A DNA stretch of 64,000 nucleotides from Rhinopomastus cyanomelas (Eukaryota > Chordata > Aves > Bucerotiformes > Rhinopomastidae): contig VXBP01009438.1 in assembly GCA_013400115.1 (NCBI GenBank), positions 62,001 to 126,000 on the forward strand, given 5' to 3'. The notes beneath the pieces were generated by a model. That model was given only the letters and a program-made list of their open reading frames with translations. It did not search any database and had not been told where the DNA came from. This document shows positions 11,602-24,900 of this stretch, piece after piece; within the stretch, counting starts at the first letter, position 1, and each line of letters begins with the position of its first letter. Made by a program: the position numbers and the translations under genes.

Positions 11602-14490
11602 AGATATATTGCTGCAGTTATACTGTATAATCTCTCACGTGGATCCTCCTATACAGGATAACGAGTGACTTTTTTGCAGCTTAGTTTAAACTACGTCTTA
11701 AGAAACATCAGCTGTGTTTAAAACAGCCATGGTTCATATCGGAAGATAAATGCTTACATGGGAAATTAGGTTGCCAGCATAGTTAATTAAATTCACACCT
11801 TTCTTTTACTGGTGTAATTCCCCTTATCCCTGTTAAGTGTCAAGCTCAAGGCAATGTTAATCCTTCTCACAGCCTTTTAAAACTTCTGTGGAGAATCTGC
11901 TGCTATTGAGTTGTCCAGAGAACCTGATTTGTGACACTTTAACAGGAAGATACTTCAGGCTACTGCACTGGGCCTGGGCAAAGGCAGAAGTCACTGGTGC
12001 CCTCACATGCCTTAGACCTCAAAGCAGTGTCCAGTGCCCAGAAAACATGTACTCTTCCCAGTTTTACACCCTTTATTTTTGCCTGATACAAAAAAAAAAA
12101 GAAATCTTGGCTCCACTGATATCAGTGACAGAAATTGGAGAGTGTCAGAGCGGGACAGGTTTTTGCCTGTAGTCCACAGAGCAGTTCTCCAAGGTTACCT
12201 TTGTTTTGGTTTCCAGCACTGGGTTCACTCCATCAAGCAACAGTTTTCTTCTAAAATAATTAGTGATTTCAGTAAATCTTCCCCCGTGAGACTTTTTAGT
12301 TTTATCAACTCCAGTAGGCTTTAACCATATGCACAGAAACCTGCTCAGGTCTCTGCATGAAGCTGAGCTTAGGCTGGTAATAAGGACTGGTTTTAGCCAC
12401 AGGGTAGTTTCTCTGCTTATTTGTCATGATGTGCTACACCTTAGAACCAGAATGATCCCACTTCCATCTCTTGAGCTCATGAAAAAACATCAGATTATCA
12501 GATACAATCATCAGTCTTGGTGCCAAAAGGGCCAGAGCAGGTCCCCCTTGGCAAAACACTGTGCACCATGTCATTGGGAGTGACCTGCTCTGGGGACAGA
12601 ACAGTGAGGAGAGCCCACTGTTGGCTGTTAGTGGTTCTTGCATTTCAGGTGAGTTGATGACTTTTAATTGTGTTGAAAGGTAAACTGAAATAAAATGGAT
12701 ACTCTCCATGTGATTATTAAATATTTGTGTTCCAGGTTTATTGTTGTACTTATCCTGTGGTGTTGCTGTAGTGCATACAAACCTTTGAAAACCTAGATTT
12801 GAAAGAAGTGCAAACTGTCTTTTATAACTAGGGAAAATGCTGTGAGTAAATATGAACTAAGAAATAGTTTCTATCTTACAACTTGGTTATATGAAGGTTC
12901 AATGAAGAACTGAAATCAGAAGTCTGTCCCCTGCATGACAGGGTTCTGGTAGGCTGAAGCTGGGGATAAGATTATGCCCATTGTTGAACAGAATAGCTGT
13001 ATTTTATTGTATTTTAGTTATGGAAAATTGTGTTACATTTTACTGTCACTGTTGACCACTGTGTTACTAAATGTAAAAAAATGTGAAAACTTGCATCCCC
13101 CTTTCTCCATAAGGAAGTGCACCAAGATTCCCTTCTGCTTTCTTTGTCAGAGAACAAAACTTGGCACCTGTGCAGGGACAATGCCAGTTTAGAAAGAGTG
13201 CCATACACAGAAATCACAGATCAGTGTGGCACTGACATACATAATCAGGGTGGGATGTGTCTGCTGACACAGCTTTCTCTCACCTGAAGCCATGGAAGGT
13301 GAGGCAAGCTGAAGCACTTCACTGGCATGACTCCCAAAGCACAGCTCCACATTTTTACATGATTGCTACATGATGATGTTCTTGTACAAGTAGATACCAT
13401 TCCAGACTGCATCCAGAACATTTCGCAGACTTGTTTCTGTGATTGGACTTGCTCCTGTTTCTCAGCTTCCAGCAAGTTTAAAACCTCATAACTTTGCAAA
13501 TACTGTTCCGAGGTCTTGCTGCCTGAAATCTGCTCTAGAAACATGACAGTGGACATTTATGGAGCAACATAGGTTCTTTCTTCAGCTCTGCAAGTCCTTA
13601 GGAATATGTCCTTTTCTGCTCCAAACTCAGATGAACTTTTTTGACCCTGATAATGTGAGCTTCCCTGATAACAGCATACAGCAGGGATGGGGAAATTACA
13701 CACCTGAAGAATGAATGTGCTGCACTCTTCTTGGAGAGAAGAAAGAGCACGACAGCTGAGCAATGTTGATAATGTCTGCATGTTACTGCATGGATGGATG
13801 ATGTACAGGAATGTACAACATTGTGCCTTTCCCTACAGTTTGTGTCCTTTCCTTTTCCCTTGAGGGTTTCTTGCATACTGGAGTGGCTTCCTTAATACTT
13901 TGAAATCATTTTATTGACCTGGTGTGCTTGGCATGAAGATGTGATGCTGCTGATCTTAGTCACTCCCGTGAGATGAGGTAGTACTTTCCATACATGCTGT
14001 GGTAGCAGAAACTACTCGCCCCTGTAGGACTGGTAATCCAGAGAGTGCAGCTCATCACAGGGGCTCTTTTTCCTCCCAGGAGAGTAGTACACTTTCCTAG
14101 TCTTCATTAAATTGATTAACCTAATTTCTTCTGGCTTTCATTATGCTTTCTTCTCTGTGGGCAAATGCCACTGTATGGGTTCGATAGTTAACAGGAGCAC
14201 AGATCAGTAAACCAAAGTTTTCTTCTGAACACTGCCTGTGAAAATCTTCCTGTGCAATAGGTCCTCCTTGCCCACTCCACAGTGTGTAAATGTCCACTAT
14301 GCAATAGGAACAAGCTTTGGCCAATGGCATCTTCATATGTCATATTGCTCCATGCCAGCGGGGTGTCCCTTTTCCCTTGGGGGTACATATGCTGCCTCTG
14401 CTTCCTGTAAGCACCTGCCTCCTCCTGCTTATGTCTGCATCTCTCTGGATATGTCTGCATCCCTCTGTGACCCCTTGTACATCTGGGTAC
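11602..14490. other. Unique sequence, no gene recognised
   Basis: No repeat, RNA gene or known protein domain recognised. Open frames here (for example 12034-12324 plus and 13245-13556 minus, each about 100 codons) are uninformative. Confidence 0.6.
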
Positions 14491-15426
14491 CATGTCTGTT
14501 TCACATCTTTATTGATGATAAGGACATAGAGTTATCATTAGTAAGTTTGCAGATTACATCAAGTTAAGTGGGAGTGTTCATCTGCCAGAGGGTAGGGAGG
14601 CTCTTCAGAGAGACTGGGATAGACTGCATCAATGGGCCAATGTTAATGGCATGAGCTTCAATAAGGCCAAGTACCAGGTCCTGCACTTGTGCCACAACAA
14701 TCCCCTTCAACGCTACAGGCTTTGGGAGGTGTGGCTGGAGAGCCGTCTGGCAGAGAGGGACCACGGGTTCTAATAGACAGGAAGATGAATATGAGCCAGC
14801 AGTGTGCGCAGGTGGCCAATAAGGCCAATGGCGATCTGGCTTGTATTTGGGATAGTGTGGCCAGCAGGAGTAGGGAGGTTATCATCCCCCTGTATTCGCA
14901 CTGGTGAGGCCACATCTTGAGTATTGTGTCCAGTTTTGAGCACCTCAATACAAGAGGGATGTGGAGGTGCTGGAGCAGGTGCAGAGGAGGGCAACTAAGC
15001 TGGTGAAGGGCCTGGAGAATAAATCATATGAGGAAAGACAGCTGAAGCTCTTTAGTTTGGAGAAGAGAAGGCTGACAGGAGACCTCATCACCCTCTACAA
15101 CTACCTGAAAGGATGTTGTGGAGAGGTTGGCACTGGTCTCTTCTCATAAGCAATTAGTGATTGAACAAGAAGGAATGGGTTCAAGTTACAACAGGGTGGG
15201 TTTAGACTTGATATTAGGAAGAATTTTTTTCACAGAAAGGGTGGTCAGGCACTGGAATGGGCTTCCCAGGGAGGTGGTTGAGTTGCCATCCCTGGATGTG
15301 TTTAAAAATTGGTTGACGTGTTGAGGGATCTGGTTTAGGGGTGAACTTGTAAGGTTCAAGAGTAGATGGTTGCACTTGATAATCCCAGCGGTCTTTTCCA
15401 ACCAGAGTGATTCTGTGATTCTGTGA
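14491..15426 (+). mobile_element. CR1 LINE with reverse transcriptase remnant
   Basis: A 0.94-kb sense CR1 fragment that enters ORF2 in the reverse transcriptase palm (residues LFHIFIDD, the CR1 block that normally precedes FADDTKL). It continues through the thumb region, where translation resembles NMSQQCAQVANKANGDLACI. The ORF2 C-terminus follows (EVLEQVQRRATKLVKGLENK and the adjacent YEERQLKLFSLEKRRLTGDL). The 3' UTR ends with GATTCTGTGATTCTGTGA, so the 3' end is intact. The catalytic region is frameshifted and carries stops, so no active enzyme is encoded. Its 3' UTR (TCAAGAGTAGATGGTTGCAC) differs from that of the young copies. Confidence 0.93.
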
Positions 15427-15667
15427 ATGAGGTATTAGGCCCGTGAGCAGCCTCCCACTCCTCCCACTTTGAAGCAGCTAAATCTGATGAAGCAGGGCTT
15501 GCTGGAGGCTGTGCTTGCTCTGTTTGCTCAGAGGACATTCATGCTGTGTGCCCTATATTCTTTTTTATTTGTGTTGTCCCTGGCTCAAGTGCTGTTCACC
15601 TGGAACAGGCAGGTTTTCCTCCAATCTTTAAGCTAGTATCACTAAACTATGTCTCTCAACACCGTAT

Positions 15668-15723
15668 CTGCAGGTCTTTGAAATGCCACTAGAGATGGTG
15701 ACTCCACCGCTTTCCTGGGCAGG
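15668..15723 (-). mobile_element. Short CR1 fragment
   Basis: About 55 bp of antisense CR1 3' region, recognisable by GATGGTGACTCCACCGCTTT followed by CCTGGGCAGG. Both ends are lost. The short length keeps confidence moderate. Confidence 0.6.
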
Positions 15724-18233
15724 TTTCTTATGTGTGCTGTGACATTTCTCATCCATGCAATGGCATACATCCTATGCTGGGATTGCCTTGGCTTGTCACT
15801 GGATTCTCTTTTGTCCAGCCTTTTGCTACGGCTGAACAAGTGAACATTTGTAGTATCCAAAACTTAACATTTGGACATTATGTCTGTTATGGGCTTTTTT
15901 CTTCAACTCCAGTATCACTTTTCTTTCTCTCGCTCTCTTTTGTCTGTTGCTTTCTGTGTAGCGCGAGCCCATCTGCATTTAGTTGGATGAGTGGGAACTG
16001 TGAGCACGCACAGTACACGATCCCTTCTATTACATAATTAAATTGCCGTAATGTATATAACTTAGGAATATGTCTGAACAAGTTGCAATGAATCACAGTT
16101 TTCAGCCTGAAACTGCCCTATTTAGCTTTTGTTAATCATTTCTCTGTTCCTTGATTTTGAAGGAAAGATTCTATTTGCTTCAACTCCAAAGGCAAATAGA
16201 TGGAAAGGGTGAAGCACATTTCCATCTCAGTTGTTTTAGTGAGATATGAACATGGGGTAAATGACACTATGTGCAGTTGAGTTCAGAATCTGGTGCAGTG
16301 TTTCTGTGCCCCATGATAAGTCTCAACTTCCTGAACTGTCAGTATCAGCAAGAGGGTGATTGTTGTAGTGCAACATCTCAGATATTTTTTTGGGCACAAA
16401 TCTGCAGAGCAAGTAGCTGCTTTTTGGAATTGGTCCTTAAATCTGTTGATTTCTTCTGCTACAGGTTGCCAAAATTGATCAAAATTTAAAAAAAAAAAAT
16501 CCTGTTCTGAACAAACCCCTCCTTGTCTTTTGCAGAATCTTGCTCTGTGCAAAATCAGTCTTGTATTTATCAGGAACTTTTTCTGATCAGAAAGCCAGGA
16601 CACTGACAAAAGCAGGGGAAGAGATTTTGCTAGGATTAAGTGCAGAAAGTCAATGTTACAGGAAAAAAGGCCAACACCTGCTTATTTAATTGGTGTAAAA
16701 CTTGTCTTTCACCATGCAGCTCAGAACAGAGCTTGGCTTGGCATGCATGTGCCTGAGGTTTTCCAGTTTGGTTTGAGTTTGAGTAAATAGATAAGGTAGT
16801 TGAATTGGTGCATCTGGGCAGCAGAAGCACATGTGAGTTGAAAGTGACCAAAACCATTTGGTTCAAGAAATCTGCCTGGCTAGGAGGGCATCCGTCACAG
16901 CACCAGCACCCTTTGGGCAGGCAGTGAGTCTGAAGGACTTTTGTGTTTACCCTGAGGGCAGCCATGATGCTGCCCTGGCTCCAGCACAGTCCTCCTAAAG
17001 AGGAGACAGCAGCCAGTAGATTTCTTGCCCTGCCTATCTCAGTGGGGTCTTTCTTGTTCTCCCCAAAAAGGTCGGTATTGACAGGTACTTTGTGTTTTAG
17101 ACTGGAAACTCGCTTCACCGTGGGTTTCGGTAATTCACTCTCTTTCCTTTGTTTCTGCACCGTTTCTGCTGTGTCAACCGCAGCACAGTGGCTGCAGCTA
17201 AGGGGTATCTCATTGCCATGCAGACTTGTATAGTGAATGACTAATCAAACCTCTGCAACGCATTTTAGAGTCGGGCTCGCAAACTGTCTGGTGTAGCAAA
17301 GCGACTGACAACCATACAAAGGAAGCAGAGTGCAGTCCTGCCTTGCCCAGGGACAAGATAGCAAAAGCACAGATTTTGATGAGAATGTAATATTCTGCAC
17401 CTTATGAGACATCCTCGTAGCACTGCCTGCCTGGGTTCAGTCTCTTTTTCCGCGTTGCAGCGCGGAAAGTGTCTGAAACGAGTAGCGAACGCCACGTTGT
17501 TTCTCCCGATATCGCAAAGGAGAAAGAAGTGGCAGTTTGGAAAGGGAGGGGGTGCCTTTGTCATGCAGATTAAAGCTCTTGCGTTCATTCAGGCACAGCT
17601 TCCTTCTCACAGTCCGTGATCTTTCTGCAGCTTTTCCTCTTCCATTACAAGATTCACCAATGTTTTTTCTGTTCCCTTCTTAGTACAGGTGTCTGGCATG
17701 AGCTTACCTTTCTTTCAGAGACTACATTAACAGCACAAAGCTTCTATTTATAAACGATTCGCCCGAGAGTACAATTAGAAAAATACGGATGGCGTTAAAA
17801 AGAGCAATCATCCTTTGCTGTCCATGGTTACAACAACATTTTCTCTTGCACGGCATGTGTCTGCAATATCGGGCACCCTGCAAACATTAAGTACAAATGT
17901 GATGTTCTGAATTTTGACTGTCTTTACCAGATAATAAAAGTAGAGAAAGTTCTTACCTTGTATAGTGAACTCAAACTGCCTATGTGTAAAATGCTAATGA
18001 CAATAAGGCAGGATTGTACCCAGCTTGAGATAGTTAATGAAATTAAATCCCTGCTGGAAGTCGGTGATGGGATTGGCCTTCTCCTATCACAAGTAAATGT
18101 GACCTGTATGTTGCCTTCCAGGGATTTTCCATTTTAACATAGCTGTTTGGACACACGTGCTGCAAAATACCCTGACAGTCCTTGACTATAGCTAAAGCTG
18201 AGTGCAGTCATAGCTTCTGAATCCTTCAAGCTC
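15724..18233. other. Unique sequence with a CpG-rich part
   Basis: No gene recognised. An oligo-A run lies at 16487-16499. Overlapping open frames at 16636-17160 (minus, 174 codons) and 16943-17233 (plus) show no known domain. The right part (17440-17880) is unusually rich in CpG and is listed separately. Confidence 0.55.
17440..17880. promoter_or_regulatory. Candidate regulatory element, CpG-rich
   Basis: Against a CpG-poor background, 17415-17516 holds about eleven CpG dinucleotides, with further ones at 17755-17800 and 17850-17872. The stretch includes a perfect 8-bp inverted repeat (TTTCCGCG at 17447-17454 and CGCGGAAA at 17461-17468, 6-base loop) and the palindrome CGATATCG near 17507. 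Preserved CpGs can mean selection or lack of methylation, as in promoters and enhancers. A forgotten old repeat is equally possible. No transcript evidence can be read from the sequence. Confidence 0.25.
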
Positions 18234-18877
18234 TGAGGAGCAAAATTGCGATTGAGAGACGGGACACTGCTTGATGCAAGCAACATGTTCCTCTGTTTAT
18301 TAGACATACAGGAGTTTCTTATATACGATTCGATACACGCTCCACAATAGCAGTGGTCAGCTAACAGTTCCAGTAAACACTATCTCATGCTAACTAGCTA
18401 CAATTATCACCTAAGCAAGCTACATATCAAAGCACACAATGGACGGAGAGTGTTATCTGCTGATGCATTGTCTTTCTCAGTCCTTGCTGCTCCGGGGGAC
18501 CTCCAAGTATCTTGTTCCTGCTGTTAGCTAAAGAGTTTAGGTTCAGCAGGATGTAGCCCACGGCTTTCAGCCCAGGAGCAGTAACACATTTCCAGTCATC
18601 ATTTCATCATCAGACATCAGCTCAGCAGTGCAGTTAGATCTTTTGCAGACCAACAGATGCTAAGTAGTACAGAAAGTGTGGCAGAATATCACCCTTCAGG
18701 TCATTGTCACAAGCAGGACCATGCTGGAGATCAGTCCTGCTTCCCAGTCCCATAGTCAGCCTGTGCAGCAACTCTGTTACTCAGTCTCCAACCGAGATAG
18801 TGATTGCTTAGATGTTTACTCTGTACAGTGACATCCCATTAAAAATACAGGGGGTGTTGTCCAAGTTATTTTTTCCA
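18234..18877 (-). mobile_element. Probable solo LTR of an endogenous retrovirus
   Basis: On the minus strand this region has a TATA box (TATATAAG, plus positions 18318-18325) about 20 bp upstream of an AATAAA signal (plus positions 18296-18301). A ~60-bp U5-like segment then ends at the plus-strand TG at 18234. The distant boundary was placed at CA 18876-18877 because the flanks there, AGCTC (18229-18233) and AGCTA (18878-18882), could be a 5-bp target duplication with one mismatch. No primer-binding site or coding sequence adjoins it, which fits a solo LTR left by recombination. It does not resemble the LTR family at 4.8 and 48.9 kb. The outer boundary is uncertain. Confidence 0.5.
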
Positions 18878-20970
18878 AGCTATTGCAAAATGGCATACTT
18901 AATGGAGTTCAAATGTATACAGAAACTATTATAATAAAATAATAAAATAGACACTGTATGAACGGTGTTCATATACATCAGCAAAGCCCACTACATCCCA
19001 CAATCTGAACATAAGAATCTGTTAGAGGTTTGTCATTGTGGGTGTGAAAATACAGAAAATAACTGGAGAGTATTATTGAATTATTTTTGTTAATGTTTTC
19101 TGACTTCTCCAGTGGAAATGATGCAAATGCCAGTTAAGGGGTGCTACAGACCTCCAAGTTCATGAACTTAAAAACCGAAAGCATTCAGCACCATTACTCT
19201 GATTCTCACTACAAGATTTTCATCCTGATAGGCCAGATACCATTTTCTGGATGTTGCTTTTTCTTAAGAAATTTGTTAATATCCATCTTACAGTAATCAC
19301 CCAGAGTTAGCCCTCAGTATAGAACAAGACATACAGAGCAAAGAAGTGATGATTTACTTTTTACAGAGATTAAGAATCACTCAGTAACATTTCACAGTTT
19401 TTAATTGTAGTGCAAAACGTTGTGTAACTCTTTTTAGAGGAGGATGCTTCTGCGTTTATCTATTTCCTTACAGCTTCTGACCGGTTCAGGAAGGAGATAG
19501 CTGAGAAGGAACTACAGAAAGGAAGAACCATGATTTTTCCTATTGTGTATTTTTCAATTTTTAGACTGCCGAATTGCTTATTGCAAAAGGAATTGAACAA
19601 GACATACAGGTACATGTAGTTGAAAAATTATGGTGCCAGTTTAAGTCCCATATCCTGAAGTCAAATTATTACTCTCAGATGTAGCACCTGGCTTCAGTAG
19701 TCTGTTACAGCAGAGTGACCAGCCAACCAGCCAAGGACTCCAACGTTACAAAACTGGTCCTGATCATTGTCAGCTCCAAATGTCTTCTTAGGAAACTCAA
19801 GTGAAAATTATATTGATTTAAAAAACATTTGCAGTCAACATTTTCTTCCAGTCAAATATTTTTTCAACTATTTCAAAGCAGGTCTTTCTATTTTTATCAC
19901 TACTGATCAACTAAAACAAATGGATTTGTGCGTTAAAGAACTTCTCATTGACTCCTTTTAGTTTCTAGTGAGACTCTAATTTTTAACTCCCCTTATAGCT
20001 AAAACATGTGTCTTTTAGCTGATATTAGTTACTTTTATTTAATATGCATGGATATCCTGGAATGAAAGAGGGTGAGGATTTGGGGGACTTATTTTCTAGG
20101 TTCAAATAACCGTTCTTTTACTAAGTGTTTGTGGAGTTTTTTTAAGTAACATAAATAAAATTTAACTCAAGTGTACATTATTTTTTATTAAAGGTGGGAG
20201 ATTGAATCCAGACCCTGTGAAATACACAGAGGGTTTTTCCTCTGCCTTGGGTGCATTTTGTACCAAGTGCCAGGCCATTTGCGGAATTTTGTGAAGGCAG
20301 TCTTGACCTCACAGGTTAATTGGTTGCTGAAACTGCCTTCTGCATCAATACCCCAAAATCTACTGAAAATTTCTCTTTGTGATCCTATTGCTGTTGAGTT
20401 AGGAGATCTGTGCTAACAGGGGGCATCTTTCATGCAGGGAACCAGTACCTGCCATGTGATGGTGCAGAAAGCTGGGGTGGGCAGCGGAGACACACTGGTG
20501 TTCCAGGGATGCCAACACAAGGATGGATACAAAGCAATCTGAGAATTAAACAAATTCACAGTTACTCTGTTTCATGTGGTTTCAAGGCACATTTTCCCAC
20601 GTGAATTCTTCAATAACCTAGTTTGCTTACTTGCAACCAACTTGCTAACACTCATAAACAGTCTTTAAAAATAATATGTGTTTTGTGCTGCCGAAGGAGC
20701 TGTGGTCACCGAAGCTATTGCTCCTGGTTCAGGAAATGGTCAGCAAAAACCTTCCCTGCACACTGTGGGTAGCTTGCCTCATCTCTGGTCAGCAGGATCA
20801 CTGTTACAAGGCTGAGTTACCTTGAAGGAGTATGGGACTCGTCAGAATCTCATCTCATCCTGGGTTTATGGCACACACAGTGAATTGGAAAGACTCTTAA
20901 CACAGTATTGGGATTGCCACAGCTGATCTGCGGGCTCAGAGGGTTCTTTGCACCACAGTGGGATGTTCAG
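18878..20970. other. Unique AT-rich sequence, no gene recognised
   Basis: AT-rich DNA without recognisable repeats, RNA genes or domains. Open frames do not exceed 64 codons in the stretches checked. Confidence 0.6.
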
Positions 20971-21908
20971 ATCACAGAATCACATAATTACAGAATATCT
21001 TTGTTTGGAAGAGATCATTAAGTTAATCAAATCCAACATTCAACCCAGCACTGCCAAGTCACCACTAAACCACATCCCTGCACACCAGGTCCACAAGTTG
21101 TTTAAATACCTCCAGCGATGATGACTCCACCACTGCCCATTCCAATGTCCAATAACCCTTTTGGTGAAGAATTTCTTCCTAATGTCCAGCCTCAACCTCT
21201 CCTGGTGCAGCTTGCAGCCATTTACTGTAGTCTTATCACTTGCCATCTGGTAGAAGAGGCTGAGACCGTCTTCTCTCCAACCTACTTTCAGGTAGAAAAG
21301 GTGTCCCCTCAGCTTCCTTTTCTCCAGGCTAAACAACTCCAGCTCTGTAGTTATAGGGCTTGTGCTTCAGACCCTTCACAAGCCTGATTGCCCTGCCCTG
21401 GACATGCTGCAGCGCTTCAGTGTTCTTCTAGTGAGGAAACCAGAACTGAACGCAATATTCCAGGTGTGGGCTCACTAGTGCTGAGCACAGGGGGGTAATC
21501 ACCTCCCATTCCTGCTGATCACACTATTTCTGATACAAGCCCAGGATGCCATTGGCCTTCTTGGCTGCCTGAGCACACTGCTGGCTTGTGTTCAGGTGAC
21601 TATCAAACAACATGCCCCGCTGTTTTTTTGGCGTCCACCTTTCCAATCACACATCTCCAAGTCTGTAGCCTTGTATTGGGTTGCTGTGACCTAAGTGCCC
21701 TTGACCTTTTTGAACCTCATACAATTAACTGTGGCCGACTGATTCAGCCTGTTTAGATCCTTCCATAAAGCTTCCTTGTCCTCCAACAGATCAACACCCA
21801 GCCAGGTGTTGTCTGCAAACTTACTGAAGGTGAACTCAATTTCCTCATCCAGACTGTTAGTAAAGACATCAGCGAGAACAGGCCCCAATACGGAGCCCAG
21901 GGGAACAA
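20971..21908 (-). mobile_element. CR1 LINE with reverse transcriptase remnant
   Basis: A 0.94-kb antisense CR1 fragment. It starts at a short degraded tail (ATCACAGAATCACATAATTA), then a 3' UTR, then the ORF2 C-terminus (reverse translation includes MFSLEKRKLRGHLF). At the left edge of the element's coding remnant is part of the reverse transcriptase palm: 21691-21888 reads GPVLADVFTNSLDEEIEFTF then SKFADNTWLG. The catalytic FADD motif has become FADN, and the frame is broken elsewhere. Both facts show an inactive copy. It covers nearly the same element interval as the plus-strand copy at 14491 but belongs to a different subfamily. Confidence 0.93.
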
Positions 21909-24900
21909 GATCTGTGCTGTGTTACCCTTCCTATGTGAAGCTTGTTACCTAGAAAAGGAAATTCATTAAACCTAAAGCGGATCGTGGCTTAGACTGAAGA
22001 AAGTCTTCCACTGCCCAGTCTGTGAAGATCTCCCCCACTACACATTCAGTCCATAACAGCTTGTCTTCTGCAGATTGTGAACTTAAAAGAAAGCAACAGA
22101 TCCACAGCTGCCGCTCTACTTTGAAGAGCAGACCCTAAAAAATGCTTATGAGAACTTGTGAACCAGTAGAGACGTGCCAGGTGTAGGGATGGATGAGTCC
22201 TGCCTCTACTTAGGCTGCTGGGACTTCAGGTAAAGTACATCCAAGAGAAAACATTCTCTTGTTTGAGTCACATGTAGGCTACAAATCTGGGATTACTGTG
22301 TCAGTAAATGACAGAGTAAATCCCCAAAGAGACCTTACATGTGGTCTGACCTTTAGATAGGATTCATAAAGCATAGGATCCTAGCAGCAGTTCTGGAGGG
22401 CCAGTGGTGCAAAGCCACTCTGTAGCTTCCTCTTCAGTTGCATGCTCCACCTGGGGCTGTGGCCTGGTCCCCTCATGACTCTCCTAGCATCTTAGTTATT
22501 TTATCTGCATAATGAGCGAGTGACATCTGCCTCTCCTTCCTTATCAGAGATCATGAAATGTGGCTGAGTAAAGAGATCTGGACAGCCTGGCTGTAAGCAG
22601 GGAGCTCTCCTACACCTACACCTGGAGGAGATAGGCTCTTGTCCTGCACCAGCCAGAGAAGGCAGGACACTTTCAAGTCATCGTGGTGGTGCTCAAGGGG
22701 CTGAATTTCTTTGAAGCTTGTGTTTTGGGGTGACTGGCACTGTTATATAAGGAGATGTAAGCTGTGATTAAATCTTGTGTCCAGCCCTGCCAGATAATGT
22801 CTATGTACAGGACTGAAGGCAAAGACAAACTTTTGGGTGACTCTAGTTTTCTTTCAAACAGCAGAAAGGGAAGAAAAATAATGTGGCTTTTGTTTTCTTT
22901 AATGGATGTCCTCCACTAAAAGGCTATCACAACAGTGATTTGGCAGTGGAGGTGAGCTGGAGCTAAAAGACCAGATACCCACCTGCTATAAAATGGCTTT
23001 ATCTTCATGGAAAACAGTGGAGCTTCATTGCTTTCCCCATTACAAGCTGATTCATAAGCCTGACACCTCATCTCCTGTTTCTAACTGCTAAAATAACTTT
23101 CTCTTAAATAACATTACAGAGTGTGATAAAAGAACTTCCATAAATTTAAACAAACAGAATATTAAAATCTTGTGAACTAACAGCTTTAGTGCCGTCTTCT
23201 CCTGACTCAGTCCTTGGGCAGTTTACACAGAGGAAATGTTATGACACCTAACTAGGATAGAGGACTTCAAGTACAAGCCCAGCTGGATCACATAACTAGA
23301 CCCTTCTTACTTAAAAAAAATTCACTTTTGTTTTTAAAAGTAGTTACGTGATACAAACTCTTCTCATTTGCTGCTATCTCAGAGCCAGCCCAGCCCAGCC
23401 CTGAGATAAAAACTTACCTAATGCATTGGGTATTTTTCCAGATCACATCTGTCACATTCCATAAGCACTGTGAGGTGCTTCCCATCCTCTTCCTGCCTCG
23501 TTCAGTTGTAGTTGGTGGCTGAATAGGGTGGACATGGAAGTCCTCCAAGCCTGGCAGCTCTGTGCCTTGCTTGCTGCTGGCTCCTTGCCCAGTGGCCATG
23601 ATGTCTCGTCCCTTGTTCTTACCATTAGAGAGTTTGGCATTCCTGTAGGTCATTGCCCCCTGTCTTGTGTTTCTTTGATATTACCTGATTTTTCCTAAGT
23701 ATCTCAGGTGAGGTTCAACTGGCTGTGGTCATGCTCAGTGCTGCCTGTACCATAGGTAAGAGACTCCATCACTTAGAGCAGGCCAGTCTCTGTCTGTGGT
23801 GTTACTCCAAGCACAATTCTGCTGACAGCTTGCTTGTCTCATCACCTTTCCCCCAGATAATCCTCACCTTCAGAAAAGTTTGGTTGGGGTATTTTGCTGT
23901 GCCAGACCATCACTTCAAAATGCACGAGGCAGTACTTTGAAAAAATGTACCAGACAGAGGTGAATGGATTTTGTACCAAAATCTTTCCTAAGAATCCAGT
24001 ATGCAAAGCTAGGCTTCAAGTTTCCCCTTGTCCCAGTTTCAGATGTGTGGGACTGTTTTTCCCACCCCTGCACGTGGATGATGTCATGGCAATCTTCAGG
24101 AGAGTCATTTACATGGAGGGGAAAGTGAAGTGAGGCTTGTGCCCTACACACACAAGCGGGTCTGCTGCGGGAGAGTCCTGGGAGTGCTGGTGAGGAGTGA
24201 AAACGCCACCAGCCATCAAAAACATTCGATACAGCAGTTTTAATACTTCCTAAACCATCCTGAAAGTGAAGATCAAAAAAAATGAATTGAATCCACCAGT
24301 GGATGAAAAGTTAATTCTGAGGCACACTGAATTTGAACATGGTCAGATTTACTTCTATGGTTATATTTTAATTGAAGACTGAGTAAATAAATATATGAGT
24401 TCTTGCAACTACTGCCAATGTTCAAGAAAAATCTTGGCTCTTGTCCCTGAAAAATCATCTGTCTTGCACCTAGCAGGAGTTTGCACCTAAGAAATGTTTT
24501 CCCCTTTTTTTTGTGTGTGTGTCTGTAGTATGAATTATTCCTTACCCTGGATTTTCTCCATCTCTGCCTCTCGTGAGGCTGTGTCAGGTTGCAGCAGGCT
24601 GCCTGCCTCAGCAGCAGGTTTAATGAAAATTCTCTCCTTTCTCATCCAGACAAACCAGTTATCTTCCTGTGTGTGGATGGGAAAGGTGTGACAGTCTCCC
24701 AGGGCAGGAGCTGTCTTTTCAGTGACAGACCTCTGGTGAAGACTGCCAGGGACAGTGGTGCATTTGTCAGTGTCCTGTCCTGCCTGTGTCCTGAGGATTT
24801 ACTGTGCTTGCTGGCATCTTTATTAATTTAATCTCTATTTCTTATCTCAGTACACTATACACTATCCTTGCCACACAAATGAGGCAAACTCATGATTGAA

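Noticed and set aside
16636..17160. 174-codon minus-strand open frame
   Set aside because: No family resemblance, and an equally open frame lies opposite at 16943-17233.
17447..17468. Pre-microRNA hairpin
   Set aside because: An 8-bp stem is far too short for a microRNA precursor.
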